A DNA stretch of 64,000 nucleotides from Cytospora piceicola (Eukaryota; Ascomycota; Sordariomycetes; Diaporthales; Cytosporaceae), in assembly GCA_023375675.1 (NCBI GenBank), contig JALQBC010000002.1, positions 1,550,001 through 1,614,000 of the forward strand, given 5' to 3'. Shown here one piece after another: positions 20,306 through 31,847 of the stretch. A program made the position numbers and the translations under genes. Below the pieces are notes generated by a model. The model ran no database searches and was not told the origin of the DNA. It was given only the letters and a program-made list of their open reading frames with translations. Numbering within the stretch: the first letter of the stretch is position 1; each line of letters opens with the position of its first letter.

Positions 20306-21532
20306 CTTCCAAGGTTACATCAGCGTTACTTCCTTCACTTAAACCCTTTTCCTTCCCTTCCCGTAGGCTTTAGGCATGTTTGTTTACTTTCCTTCAGACA
20401 ACACACACACCATGAAATTGAAGGACTGTATTAAAAACATACACACAAATTGTACCTGTTTTCCAGTTTGAACCGGATCGTATGAGCCATACCTGACAAA
20501 TTCCTTGATTTCACACATCAGGTCGTCTGCCTTCCAACGGTACCACAGTTAACGTTCCGGAAAGCTTCAACTTCTCTTGACCAAGTGCATTTTTGAGACT
20601 AATCTTGTAGAGCCCAAGGGGGCGGCCCCGTAGGTTTGGCTTTCCGAGTTCATGGAGAGCTCTGTGAAGCGACCGCCTCTTTCGACTACCACCTGGGCAT
20701 AGTATACCCAAGCATTGAGACACATGCACCTGGGCAGCATGGTCAAGCATCTGCAACTCGATCCTATGACCCAAACAGTCCCCGTCAATAGTCCCGTACA
20801 TTTGAAACGGTATCCCACGCGCTATTATCACATCGATTATTACCCTCCACGCAGCCAGATCTGGTCTTCTTCGGTAGCTTGTGGCAGCAGTGAACAACGA
20901 GGTCAGTCACACGCGGCTTGCGCAGCCAAGATGCTGTTTTCCTGGGTATCTGGCAACAAGTCCCTACCTATCTACCCTCCTCATACATCCATAGCTGCTG
21001 GCAGAAAACAAAATAGCAATCGAAAGCTCCGTATTTTGACCACCTTTCCACACCAATTTCTTGATCCTGTTGAGTATAGGTGAGACCACGGAAGGTTTGT
21101 GTCATACGGGGTTGGTCATCCATCCCCACCCACAACACCTAAGATGACAAATGCGATGCTGTCTTGTAATGACAAAGCTCCGGTCTGAGGCTATCTGGAA
21201 ATATTGCTCTAGCTCAGAATCGACCCTCCGAATTCCGCCTACTGCTATGTATGCTTATCATTATTAAAAATCAAACACCCACCCTCGGGAACGGTGTAAT
21301 ACCATCATGGTAATCACACCGAGATGACAAATAGGCATCACTGAGATGCCAGTATCGCGAATTGCTTCCTTTCCGGGTAAGCACTTGATATGGGCAGATG
21401 TGTATTTAAGAGATGGTGATCCTTCTCGGAGGAGTAAGTATGAAAAGTCTCATAACATCATTCTGTATCACAAGTCAAAGCCAACTCAACGCCGCTCAAG
21501 AAAAGGAGATATTAGAAAGCAAGATAGTCACT
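20306..21532. other. Intergenic region
   Basis: No convincing gene. A 128-codon minus-strand frame (20511-20897) lacks recognisable motifs. A short (AC)n run occurs near 20400. The last 100 bp are open in the GST frame but upstream of its homologous start. Confidence 0.5.
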
Positions 21533-22249
21533 ATGTCATCCTCACAACTCAAGCCCATCACGGTCTGGGGCAAAGGCGGCCCCAACCCTTCCAAGATCGC
21601 CCTGCTGGCCGAGGAGCTCAACATCCCCATCGATATCAAAGATATCGCCTTCACCGACGTCAAGAAGCCAGACTACCTGGCCATCAACCCCAACGGCCGC
21701 ATTCCGGCCATGCATGACCCCAATACGGACATCACCCTCTGGGAGTCCGGCGCCATTATCGAGTACCTGGTGGAGAGATACGACACCGAGCACAAGGTCA
21801 GCTTCGCACCGGGCACGGCGGAGGCCTATCTTGCCAGGCAGTGGCTATTCTTCCAGGCATCGGGCCAGGGCCCATATTTCGGCCAGGCGGTATGGTTCAC
21901 CGTATACCACCCGGAGAAACTGCCCAGTGCCCTGGAGAGGTATGTCAAGGAGATCGCGCGCGTCTCGGGTGTCCTGGAGGGCCACCTCGCGCGGCAGAAG
22001 GAGGCGGGCGCCGATGGGCCATGGCTCGTGGGCGGCAGGTTCTCGTATGCAGACCTCGCGTTTCTGCCGTGGCAGATCATCATCAGCAACACTGGCGGGA
22101 AGAATGCGTATGACCCGGATGTGTTCCACCCGGACGCGTTCCCCCTCGTGAAGGATTGGGTGGCCCGGATGTCTGCGCGGCCGGCGCTGAAGAAGGTGGC
22201 GGATGACTTGCTTGAGACGATGAGGAAGCAGGCGGCTGATGCGAGTTGA
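21533..22249 (+). CDS. Glutathione S-transferase, Ure2/GstA-like
   Basis: A cytosolic GST of 238 residues, intronless. The N-terminal thioredoxin-fold domain (about 8-88) begins ITVWGKGGPNPSKIALLAEEL and contains NPNGRIPAM with the cis-Pro and WESGAIIEYLVERY, the usual glutathione-contacting E-S pair. The helical C-terminal domain includes GPYFGQAVWF and WLVGGRFSYADLAFLPW, with the N-capping box Asp. The pattern is that of the fungal Ure2p-like class. The substrate is unknown; detoxification or thiol transfer is likely. The frame extends upstream to 21413, but ATG 21533 (MSSSQLKPITVW) is where family similarity begins. It does not carry a Ure2 prion-like Asn-rich N-terminus. Confidence 0.93.
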   Translation: MSSSQLKPITVWGKGGPNPSKIALLAEELNIPIDIKDIAFTDVKKPDYLAINPNGRIPAMHDPNTDITLWESGAIIEYLVERYDTEHKVSFAPGTAEAYLARQWLFFQASGQGPYFGQAVWFTVYHPEKLPSALERYVKEIARVSGVLEGHLARQKEAGADGPWLVGGRFSYADLAFLPWQIIISNTGGKNAYDPDVFHPDAFPLVKDWVARMSARPALKKVADDLLETMRKQAADAS

Positions 22250-24196
22250 AGGGAGGGCGGGCAGGAAGGACTGGGCAGAAATGGTATCCTACCGTTTCTC
22301 TGCAACAAGAAGGCCAGTGCAAGGTTGACAGAATGTTAGTATATACCTACCTAGGTAGGTACCCTGTCTCTGTAAGCTACCTAGGTACATCTTTAAATCC
22401 AAGAGACACTGTCCAGGGCTCACCCCTCCACCAAGTTTGCTCTGCCTGTTCAGAATAGTGGCTGTTCAAAGTTAGGAGACATGGGCATGAAGTCAGTCCA
22501 TGCATAGGTACGCCCGACGTCTCTTAGCTGGAGTTCAGTGTGGATCCATCTGCAGACTCGAGAGCGAGATGTTTGATGCACGATGGGTGAATTCAAGAAC
22601 TCCAGGGCTTCGGTGCACAATTGGTATGTGACGGACCGGTCTGACTTATGTGAGCGACATCAAGGTCTAGATAGCCACCTTGTACATACAGGTACGCCAT
22701 GGAGGTTGATATGCTCCAATTGGGTCTGGTCTGGCCGGTAGCACGACGTCAGGGACGTGAAGGATGCCAGCGGTTCATGACTGTGTGACTAACAGCATCT
22801 ATCACTGGGCGGGGAGGTGTGGTATGATTGATTGAGGCGGACGTGTCGAAATGTTACCTATCTATGTTCATGTCTAAGTACGTTATTCTTGGCGCGTGAA
22901 GGAGCTTGCAGAAGTGCAAGTAGCTCCGTGGGAGGTGTCTCGGGTAACCAGGCGGGAACTAGGTGAGGGAGGATGTGGGCCACCTCACAGAGTGACTTTT
23001 TTCGACGCTGAATTGCACGACGCGGCGCGCAGGGGGGCTTAAGTGGATTTGAACCAATGAAACTAACGCAGGCGGAGCTTATGTGCAGTCAAACCCACCG
23101 ACGCGTCTTGTTTTGGTGTCAAGAAGTACCTAGGTATGGATAACAAAGTACCTAGGTACCCTCGACAGTGTTGACGCCTCTTGTAAACAATGGTATGCGT
23201 AGTTGACAGGATGTTGCCTTCACCCTCACCCCCTTGCAATGGTCAATACGGTCGAGTCATCTGCTGTTCGCCTGTCGACATCATCTAGGTATTCCGAAAA
23301 GAGTACCTAGGTCAAGAGTATACATTACATTGCTACACTGAATTGATGCATATACGATACAGGTCATGTCTGTACTGATTACCAAGGCAGGCGGTACCTT
23401 GTGTACTTACTCACTCCACTTGCCTTCTACACACCTAACTAGGTACACCCTGTCGTTCCTGCCCTTACTGCTGCTCCATTGATTGCCCACCTCTATGCGA
23501 GCACTTGAGCTTGAATTTGGAGTTTGGGGGCATCCTTCCCCACTCGTCACCTTCTTCCCTGCTTCCCTATTACAGCACCCCCCCCCTCCTTCCCACCCCC
23601 AAAGGTAAGCCAGTCTCAAATGTCCCTGTGCCATCCCACTTTGAGCTGCAGCACCTCACCTCTACCGGAGACGCTCTGACCCCAACCTGACTGCAACTTG
23701 CGAACCAAATCCCATGCGCCTCACTTTTCCCTCGTCGCCTTACTTGCGCAATCGCTTCAACCTGCCCTTGATTTGCGCCTTCGACCGCCTCGTCACCGCA
23801 ATCCCTCACCGTATAGCCCGCCATAAATACCCAGTGTCGCCCCGCTGAGCTATAGCTTCTCTTGCTCTTGAATGTTTCCAATGTGGTCAGTGCCTGCCTT
23901 AGGACGACTCTCAGGATGCCTTGCACCACATGCCCAAGTCTAAGATGCTAGAAACTGACAATCGTGGCAGCATAGGTATCGCACAATGTACTAGACTGTC
24001 TTCCTCGCTTGTTGCGACCCAGCTACGCTGGTTCGGGTCGCCTATATATTTATTGCCTCGACTCCCCGCGTCGCACTCGACCTTAGACCTTCGAAGTCCG
24101 CCCTCGACCTGGATCACGTCCATGAGAGTTGGCGCCGTCGCCTCCTTTAGCGCATTCAACCCGTTGTGGACTAAGATATGAGCCCAACCCTGCTCG
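22250..24196. other. Long intergenic region with CCTAGGTA palindromes
   Basis: Nearly 2 kb without a credible gene. Its notable content is repeated CCTAGGTA/ACCTAGGT palindromes at about 22345-22363, 22376-22388, 23126-23136, 23148-23160 and 23302-23312, plus partial copies near 23436. Cytosine-rich runs lie near 23578-23602. The 3' end is probably the promoter and leader of the large downstream gene; a TGA sits in frame just before its ATG. Confidence 0.6.
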
Positions 24197-27100
24197 ATGG
24201 CCGCCCCTCCGTTTCTTCCATCTTTCCACACCTCTTTCTCCCCTTTTGATATCTTCCATGATGGTGGCGCTCCCAGGAATACCCCCCCTCCCCCGAGTCC
24301 CAGCCTCCCAGGCGGTCCTTGCAACTTTGTCGACCTGAGCCATGGGCCCAACGGACCAAAATGTGGCTGCCGTCGCTTCTGGACCTCCCAGGCCGCCGGC
24401 CCTGGAAACCGCACTACGGACCAGATGGGCTGGTGCATGTGTTCGCATCACGCTTGTTTCCACGACGACGTCCAGAATACCCAGGCCGTTCCTGCGCCTC
24501 TGGTGGAAGATACGCCGGGACAGGAGAATGAAAAGCCAAGGTCAAACAGGGCGCCGCTGAGCCCCGTCCAGGATTTTGCTTCGTTCCACATGCCATCCGG
24601 CCTTGGAGGAGCCGCCATGGATTTCGCTGCCTTGAATTTCAATTCTTTTCACTCAAACCTGGGCCTCGGTGAAAACCCACCGCAGTATCATTCCCAGGAG
24701 CACCATCCGCCACAGTCCATCCCGCCTGGCCCAGCACCGGATACTGATTCATTCCCGGATACGTTGAGCTGGAGGAATTTCAATTCTACTCAAGGAGGCC
24801 AAACACCGTTACCACCCATTCCGTCTCCATGTTTGATGCCACACTCGCAATCGGCCTCCACCACGGTTTCCAGTCAGATGAGATACCTAAGGCCATTCGG
24901 GGGGAAGGGCATGAACACACTAAGTAGAGTGTCTCGTGCTCAGGAACCTACCAAGGACAACAACATCAATACTAATACGGGCATTGACACTACGCCAGAT
25001 TTCCTCAACGAATGCCACACCCGCGATGATACCAACGCTGTTCCCTCCGGAGCGGCGACTCCCACACCGGGATCGGTCAGGTTGATGGAAACGCCTCGCC
25101 CGGCATCTGCCCTATCTGTTGGCCAAAGCAATGGGGACCTGCAGGGCCTGACTGATACCGTTCAGGACCATGAGCAACGCCTGGAAAGCCTGGAAGGCGG
25201 ATCTATTTACAACACAGCTCTCGAGGAATTCTCGGACAAACATGACATGGCTGATCTCCGAGTGACAGAGCTCGAGCATCGCATGGACGATGTCGAGAGG
25301 AGGCTGACTGACGAGAACTTAAGCATCACCGACAGCCATCCCGCTACCCAACGCGACGACGACGCCACTGCTAGCGAGGTTTCTGCATCATCCAGTGCGT
25401 TGGAGCGGATGGCTGAGCGCGTTGCGGCCCGCTTGCTAGAGCCCCTTCAGGCTCGCATTACGCCATCGTACACCTCGCCGTGGGAACTTGAGGTTGTTTT
25501 CCTGCCATTTCCCCTAAAAGGCATCTGGATTGAAGAACAAGACTTCAAGGCCCGTCCGCCTTTCACGGGACAAGACGAGTCGCCACCCACAAATAGCAGA
25601 GCGACTCCAATGCCCCAAGCACTCGCGGCATACGATGAATGGGTCGGCCAAGACTCAGGATGGCTATTGCCTAAAGCTTGTGTACCTGGCAAAACGACCG
25701 ACCAGCGTCTGCGGAGTCGTGGCTTTTCCAAGACTGTTCAAATTCGGGGTGGGAGCTATCGTAGTGTGCAGGTCGCCATTGGCAATGCCTTCGAGGGCAT
25801 ACTGTGCATGATGCCCCACCCTGACAGTCCTAGGTCTCCGTACGCCGCAGATCCTAGAGTGGACAAATACCTGGGTCTCCAGCAGTATTGGGTGCCTCTC
25901 CGTAAGGTGCACAAGGATTCTCGGCTGCGCTTTCTGTCACCCTCCGAGCTGCTGAATCCTACCACATGGACCACTACTTTCTTCATGGACAGCGTCGTCA
26001 TGAAGGCCACAGGTATGCACCGGCTATACATCACACAGCCAGAGGCCTATTTGCAGGACAATCATGCCATACGCTCCCACGGCGTCAACTCTGGCTGGGC
26101 ATGGCAGAAGCTCCGTGAACTCGACCGTGTTTATCCAGACTCACAAGCTAGCAACGGCAGCACGCCAGAAGCCGACGCTCTTGAGGAATATTGGGCGTTC
26201 GATGCCCTCCTTGACGACCCTCCCAATGCTCGCCAGTCTAGCGTGGGTCTTCGCCAATCACACGAGAGAGAACGTAGCATCTCCAGAATGACAGACGAAT
26301 CCAGCGAACAGTATTACACGGTGCCATCAATTCCAAGCGCATCGATGGCCAGCCCCGTCTTGGCCCGAGGGCAATCTCCAATCACGCACAGCGAGCGCAA
26401 AGGCTCCCGGATACCCTACTTGCGGACAGGATCCGTCCCGCCGATCAACTCTCCCGACATCACTTCTCCTGCACACAGTGGCCGCTTTGTATCTTCACAT
26501 TCCCCCCACCTGTTTCTCAATGGGCCCAGCTATCAGCGGCACCCTTCGCCTCTCGGTACTGGCCGCCCGAGTCCTCGTGTCCCTACAATCGCGAATAATC
26601 CAGCAATATCTATGATCACCAAGAATCGACGCCGTAGCACTCGCTCGCCTTCGTTTCGACCATACAACCCCCCAACACCACGACATAGCAATAGATCCGT
26701 GAGCCGCAGCCCTAGCGTCACCTTCCAGACATTATACAATATTACGTACATGACTCCGTACAGCAACGCGCCACCGAATCATTCACCCCGGCAAATTAGC
26801 AACAGTCACAATGTCCACTTCGATGAGGACGACGATGACATGGATTTCGACGAAGACCGTGGCAGCTTGACGGACCAGCCCAGCGGGGAAAGCGATGACG
26901 ATATGGCGCAAGACGATGATGACGATATGAGCTTGTATGCGGACAAGGCGGACATACTTGATAACCTGCCCCAGGGTCCGCAAGACATACCCCGGCAGGG
27001 CATTGAAGATGATATATATGACGAGGAGAACATGGACTCGCAGGAGCTTGACTCCGACGATGATGACGCCGACGATGATGACGCCGACGACCAAAGCGAT

Positions 27101-27301
27101 ACCGCGTCAACGCCCTCCGAATACCCCAGCAAGCTCGAGGAGAACAAGGAGCAGCTCAAGGGGCAGTGGTCTGGTGTCGGAGATGTGAGGGAGGGGACCT
27201 CCGCGCTCGAGGATGGTTATGGGCCGTTGCTAAACGACTTCCTCATCCATGAGGATAGAGATGGCGAGAAAGAAGAGCCAGAGGCCCAGACTCTATATTG
27301 A
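24197..27301 (+). CDS. Large conserved fungal protein with Cys/His module, unknown function
   Basis: A single ORF of 1034 residues; an in-frame TGA just upstream makes ATG 24197 the first possible start. The N-terminus (about 40-95) has a Cys/His module, CNFVDLSHG...KCGCRRFW followed by WCMCSHHACFHDD, that looks metal-binding. Residues about 310-375 are predicted coiled coil (DTVQDHEQRLESLEGG, MADLRVTELEHRMDDVERRL). A folded central part (about 420-650) contains SPWELEVVFLPFPLKGIWI, RGFSKTVQIRGG, LQQYWVPLRKVHKDSRLRFL and WAWQKLRELDRVYP. The C-terminus is Ser/Pro/Arg-rich, then acidic with several Asp runs (DDDDMDFDED, DDDADDDDADD). I believe the architecture is conserved across Pezizomycotina but cannot name a function. 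Acidic and Ser/Arg tails suggest a nuclear protein. Confidence 0.75.
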   Translation: MAAPPFLPSFHTSFSPFDIFHDGGAPRNTPPPPSPSLPGGPCNFVDLSHGPNGPKCGCRRFWTSQAAGPGNRTTDQMGWCMCSHHACFHDDVQNTQAVPAPLVEDTPGQENEKPRSNRAPLSPVQDFASFHMPSGLGGAAMDFAALNFNSFHSNLGLGENPPQYHSQEHHPPQSIPPGPAPDTDSFPDTLSWRNFNSTQGGQTPLPPIPSPCLMPHSQSASTTVSSQMRYLRPFGGKGMNTLSRVSRAQEPTKDNNINTNTGIDTTPDFLNECHTRDDTNAVPSGAATPTPGSVRLMETPRPASALSVGQSNGDLQGLTDTVQDHEQRLESLEGGSIYNTALEEFSDKHDMADLRVTELEHRMDDVERRLTDENLSITDSHPATQRDDDATASEVSASSSALERMAERVAARLLEPLQARITPSYTSPWELEVVFLPFPLKGIWIEEQDFKARPPFTGQDESPPTNSRATPMPQALAAYDEWVGQDSGWLLPKACVPGKTTDQRLRSRGFSKTVQIRGGSYRSVQVAIGNAFEGILCMMPHPDSPRSPYAADPRVDKYLGLQQYWVPLRKVHKDSRLRFLSPSELLNPTTWTTTFFMDSVVMKATGMHRLYITQPEAYLQDNHAIRSHGVNSGWAWQKLRELDRVYPDSQASNGSTPEADALEEYWAFDALLDDPPNARQSSVGLRQSHERERSISRMTDESSEQYYTVPSIPSASMASPVLARGQSPITHSERKGSRIPYLRTGSVPPINSPDITSPAHSGRFVSSHSPHLFLNGPSYQRHPSPLGTGRPSPRVPTIANNPAISMITKNRRRSTRSPSFRPYNPPTPRHSNRSVSRSPSVTFQTLYNITYMTPYSNAPPNHSPRQISNSHNVHFDEDDDDMDFDEDRGSLTDQPSGESDDDMAQDDDDDMSLYADKADILDNLPQGPQDIPRQGIEDDIYDEENMDSQELDSDDDDADDDDADDQSDTASTPSEYPSKLEENKEQLKGQWSGVGDVREGTSALEDGYGPLLNDFLIHEDRDGEKEEPEAQTLY

Positions 27302-28364
27302 TGTGAAACGAGCGAGGATGAAAGGTGGAGACATCAGCAAGCGGATGCTTTGATCTAAGGTGGTTTTGGATACCTGAAGACATTTCTCTGGCAGTTTGAC
27401 AGTCATGTATACAAAGCGTGGGAACTCGTGGGAGTTGGGAGCAATGGTGTTTGGGTTTTGTTCATTGGGGAGGCCCCGGGGGGAGGGGGTAATTTTGGTG
27501 GAAGGGTTGTCTGCATTACGGTAACTGGGACAGTACTGGGTTCCTTTGCTTTTTTTGGATCTCGATATTTCACCTCCATCATCTCTGGATATATACCCAG
27601 ACAGACTCCAATCATATATTAATTGCTTCTTATAGATATCTATCAGCACGTCATCTCGAGCTCTGTTTTCCCAAGTTGCCTACGCCGCTCTCCACCCCCC
27701 GTCTCCATCACGGCTAATGGAATATATGGCCCGGGAATCCAGTGATGAGCCCTTTCCCCCTGCAGAGGTGGCTGAACCCATCAAACTGCTTGTAGCCGAA
27801 CAAATCACCATCTCTGCATGTCCGCAGCAAACCGAGAATATCATCACGGCCATGCTTCTGCTCCTTTCTCTCTCTCTTCCCGGAGTGTCCTTACCAGTAA
27901 CACGGGCCCTACCACTTCGAAATCAACTTTCCTCTTCCGGTTCCTAAGCTGTCCCACTCACAAATGGATGTACTGACTGCAAATTTAATCGAGTAGTTGA
28001 TTGATCAAAGGAGCAGAGAAAAGAGCTACAGATTGGCACCACTAATAGAATACACAACAGCCCACAAAAGCCCAAATTAACACAAGCCATCACTCGTCCA
28101 TGGAGCAGGAGATTGTAGCTCATCCGAAGCACATCGCTATCCAACCAGGCAGGGTGATTGGCCATTTATCCCACTCTCACACAGCCCCAATTACACCAGC
28201 ACCCGGACATGTATCACTGGCCGCCCATTGGATACCTTGAACCGTCTGCGGCGCGTCCCCTCGTGTGATTGCCCAAGATGACGCGCTCACCAGTCAGAGA
28301 AGGGTAACGGTCATCACCAAGACCTGATGTTCTGGTTGTTCTTTGTTGTCTTGACTGCGCCCGT
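27302..28364. other. Intergenic region
   Basis: No gene recognised. It contains the convergent 3' regions of the large ORF and the minus-strand hypothetical gene and a G-rich patch near 27473-27494. Confidence 0.5.
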
Positions 28365-29435
28365 CTACGCGCCCGTGAGGTGCTCCAGGCGCCTGCTCAA
28401 CAGCTCACACCGGGCCAGCCGCCGCTCCTGCTCCTGCTCCAGATCCACGGCCCTGTGCATCGCGTCGGCCCAGCTGATCCCCGCCAGCTCGAGGGCGTCC
28501 ACCTCGTTCTGGAAGCTCCCGGTGCAGCCGGGTGACGGGCGTGGACCCGCCGTCACTGTGTGGCATCCCAGGCGCCGAAGGCAGTGCGTGTGATGTCGAG
28601 ATGTCGCCCCGGCACCGGCACCACCAGCAGCACCCGGGTGCCCGGGTGGGAAGCCTCTCGCGAGGGTTGCGGGGCTTGGGCGCGGCGCCACATCGACGGC
28701 ACCGGGGCTGCTGGTGTGGCGATCTCGCGCGAGGAAAGGGGCCTCCTGCTGATGACCAATGCCGGGGGTGTCACCGGCGACGGTGGAAGCAGTGGGGACG
28801 GCTCTGGACGGAGTGGTGCTGGGGAGGTATTGTTGGTGATGTTGCGGTTGGGGTTGCATTTGTAGCGCTCGAGAGAGCGCCACGGCTGGGAGCGGGGAAG
28901 ACATGGGCAGCTGACCGTGACCCCAACTCTGCTGATGCTGGTGCTGGGTCTGGGGCTGGATCACATCACCATGAAGGGCCTCCCACTCGTGGAACCTGTG
29001 CATGGGAAGCCTGCTAGGCGTGGAAGGAATACTCCAGGCATCGCGCCGGCTGAGGGGAACAGAGTTGTCTTCGCTGGCCGCCCTCTCCGACTCCGCCGTC
29101 GCCTGCACGTCGCCGTCGTGGTAGAAGACACTGTCGGCATCGTGACGACCACGACCACGGCCATGGCCATGCCAGTGGCTGGCCTCCCACCCCTGGAACT
29201 GTCGGGTTGACAGCATCCCGGGCGTCGACGGCAGGCTGTTGGTGGACATCTGACTCACATCTGCTGAATGTGATGGGACTTGAAGACCACCATTGAAGAG
29301 CTCTTCTGGGTAGCGGGCGGCGAGGGAGCTGATGATGTCGCGTTGTTGGTCTGGGAGTTGAGCCAAGGGCGTGCAGCGGTACGCCCTGCAGGCCATGAAC
29401 TCGTCAACGGTCAGACTCTTGAGGAGGGCGTTCAT
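28365..29435 (-). CDS. Hypothetical protein, His/Gln/Pro-rich
   Basis: I do not recognise this 356-residue product. It starts at a genuine ATG with an ordered-looking N-terminus (MNALLKSLTVDEFMACRAYR, then LPDQQRDIISSLAARYPEELF). It continues through a long low-complexity region rich in His, Gln, Ser and Pro (HGHGRGRGRHD, QPQTQHQHQQSW), with two related blocks, LPSTPGMLSTRQFQGWEASH and IPSTPSRLPMHRFHEWEALH, which look like diverged internal repeats. It ends with a helical segment (EVDALELAGISWADAMHRAV, EQEQERRLARCELLSRRL). The stretch around 28560-28670 reads less naturally and could contain an unrecognised intron. Head-to-head with the gene at 30775. No homologue or function can be stated. 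Confidence 0.5.
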   Translation of the reverse strand: MNALLKSLTVDEFMACRAYRCTPLAQLPDQQRDIISSLAARYPEELFNGGLQVPSHSADVSQMSTNSLPSTPGMLSTRQFQGWEASHWHGHGRGRGRHDADSVFYHDGDVQATAESERAASEDNSVPLSRRDAWSIPSTPSRLPMHRFHEWEALHGDVIQPQTQHQHQQSWGHGQLPMSSPLPAVALSRALQMQPQPQHHQQYLPSTTPSRAVPTASTVAGDTPGIGHQQEAPFLARDRHTSSPGAVDVAPRPSPATLARGFPPGHPGAAGGAGAGATSRHHTHCLRRLGCHTVTAGPRPSPGCTGSFQNEVDALELAGISWADAMHRAVDLEQEQERRLARCELLSRRLEHLTGA

Positions 29436-30774
29436 GATGAAAAGGGACCAGTCTTGTCTGCTTGGAAGGCAGATGTTGAGTTGTCATGAGTAGGGGAGAA
29501 TGGAAGCTCAGACAGAGGCACGCGTCAGTACCGTCTTAACATATATCGAAGAAGCAGTTCTACCCTAGGGTTATTCACTGTGAACTGTTCAAGATCCTTG
29601 GAACTAGGAAATTCCAGTTCCAAATACCTCCTCCTTTTTGCACAGTAATATCACAGTAATATCACCGCTCTTTCCTTTCTGATCTATTCTAAGTAAAAAA
29701 TTGTTCCCTAATTGATTAGCTCAACTCGAACTAAGCAGAATTAATCCTGTAAATTGCTGTTTAATGCCCTTAGAGCAGTGCATTTCTTAGAATCATTGCC
29801 TTGCAGTTCTTCTGAAACGTAATACGACGGTACTGCAGGGACCGCAGCCGGGCAGGACGAGAGCGGGCATTGAAAGACACGGTCCTGTTTCCTGATTCTG
29901 TCTACCTAAACCTCAGCTCTCAGACATAAGGTTCCGGTACATGCCAGGTTCCGGCCAACTTGTAAGTTACGTAATGCTATAAATTAATACTAGTTTTGGT
30001 AGGTGTAGATACTTCTAATTCGGAGTCGAAATATAACTAAATTCGTGTAGCTATAATTATTTAGGACAAGTACTGGATTTACCCCAACTTTTAGCGTTAA
30101 TTAGTATAAATTACTACAGCCTTTTTATTCCTTTAGTAGTAAAGAATATATACTATTACTTGGGGCTCTGTTAGTCTGCTTTTTCTGGAACAAAAAAGCC
30201 AACTAAAAGGCTTTCAATAGCTTGGTTTTCCCAAGGCCCTTATTGATTCTATACTTTTGAAAAAGAAGATATAAACTCTTATAAGCTTGAAGTATAGCCA
30301 TTTTATTCGCAACCAACGATAATAGTACATTCAAGTGACATTACGTTACAATCGGGAGTCACTGTTGGTCGGGCTGACCTACTATGATTGGTGGTAGACC
30401 AGGCCGGCCGCATTGGATATTGATTATATGTCTTGTCTCAGAATATCTTGGTGTGGGTGTTGGTGTGGGTGGCAAGTGACAAAATGACCCACGAAGTGCC
30501 AGCACCAGCTTCTTTGTTCTCTTCTTACTCTCTCCATGTTTGATCCTCAGCTCAACTCGGCATCTGGTTGGCGAGTCCTCAGCGCAGCACTTTGGCATAC
30601 ATCATAACACATGATTGTCTGTCAACTAGATGAATACATGACGTGGAATCCCCTATCGCGATGATCAATTGACATGGGTTTATAAGAGCAGCTCGTCAGT
30701 TGAGTTTTTCTCCTTCGTCATAGGAGCAAAGCAGGACACGTCTACTGTCGAACATTGGAAGACTCGTGCTGAAC
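29436..30774. other. Intergenic region with A+T-rich RIP-like tract
   Basis: From about 29560 to 30330 the DNA is strongly A+T- and TA-rich, with stops in every frame, consistent with a RIP-degraded repeat. The rest is the divergent promoter region between two hypothetical genes. No gene is seen. Confidence 0.55.
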
Positions 30775-31847
30775 ATGTCCTTTCCTTCTCCATCATCATC
30801 GACCGGCAGCAAGGTGACCGCAGAGGGCACTGGAGACCAACGTATGTGATTAATTACCTCACACAAACGCCCTCTCCCCCTCTCCCCGCCCCGTATGATC
30901 TTTATGTCTGTCTGTCTGGTTTTGTCTGTCTGGTTTTGTCTGTCTGTATATCTAGAAGTCTAGAAGCCTAGACAGAAATATCTACACACACAAACACACA
31001 CACACATACCCTAGGGTATATATATAAATCATCCGTCAACTGACTCTTCTCAGTCCGGGTCTGCGGTAAATATGTTAGAGTTCTTATTCAGAACAGACGC
31101 AACAAGCTGCCGTGGCCCCTGGGTGTCCGTATTGCGTTGCATCGCTACCTGGCTTTCCACCGTCTCTGCCCTGCCATGTTGATAAAATGGGAAGATACAC
31201 AGCTGCGAGAGCTGGTGCGATCTATCGGCTTCCACGACCACTTTTTCAATGAACTCGCGGGGAACGCCTGGACAGAGATCTGCCGGCGCATCGTGGCCTC
31301 CATGCTCTACACGCTCAGGATCTGGAAGACCCACCCACACACGAACGTGCATAGGTGGCTAATCGAGTCCTATGATGCAAACTGTGGCGAGCTTAGGTGG
31401 CAGTGGCACGATGGCTTTCCACTGAGGGTCTTGAGTGACGAGTGGGTCGGACTGGTGCCCGAAGATATCGTGGAGTTTGGCCACAACGCTGATGGAGGCG
31501 ACGCTGATGGAGACGACGATGACGGAGACTTCGTCTCCAGGTATGATGATCATCATGATGACAGCCTGCTTCAAGATGTCGAGACAACAGATGCAGTCGA
31601 GACTGAGGAGGAGGGGGAGGAGCAAGAGGACAACAAGTCGGCAGAGGGCGACGACGGAGAGGATGGGGCAATGGAGCCAGGTCTGACTCCTTCCCAGCCC
31701 GGCTCAAGTCACTCACCATTGAACCGGTGGGAGCTGGACGAGATTACAGATATAGCAGTGGGCAACGGTCAGCAGCAGCAGCAACGGCAGCAACAACAAG
31801 AACATTTGCCGTTACAGCACTTGGAGGAGGATGTGGCTGATATTTGA
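30775..31847 (+). CDS. Hypothetical protein, acidic with polyglutamine
   Basis: The gene was assembled by splicing. Exon 1 is 30775-30841 and exon 2 is 31054-31847. The 212-nt intron has donor GTATGTG and a textbook 3' end (CAACTGAC...TCTTCTCAG), giving 286 residues. Without the first exon the second has no suitable ATG. The N-terminal half is ordered, with RVCGKYVRVLIQNRRNKLPW, WEDTQLRELVRSIGFHDHFF and WTEICRRIVASMLYTLRIW. The C-terminal half is acidic (DGGDADGDDDDGD, EEEGEEQEDN) and ends in a polyQ stretch (GQQQQQRQQQQE). I do not recognise the family. The intron carries TCTG and AC microsatellites. The same frame continues beyond the TGA for a long way, see the next entry. Confidence 0.55.
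30842..31053 (+). repeat. Intronic microsatellites
   Basis: Within the intron of the acidic polyQ gene lie tandem TCTG units interrupted by GTTTTG (about 30905-30950) and an (AC)n tract (about 30983-31008). Length polymorphism here would not affect coding. Confidence 0.7.

Noticed and set aside
20511..20897. 128-codon minus-strand ORF
   Set aside because: No recognisable motif, no supported start codon and composition like surrounding intergenic DNA.
22994..23065. tRNA-like B box (GGTTCAAATCC on the minus strand, 23045-23055)
   Set aside because: The T arm has a mismatch, and the best matching acceptor strands are only about 62 nt apart with several wobble pairs. No convincing anticodon arm was found.
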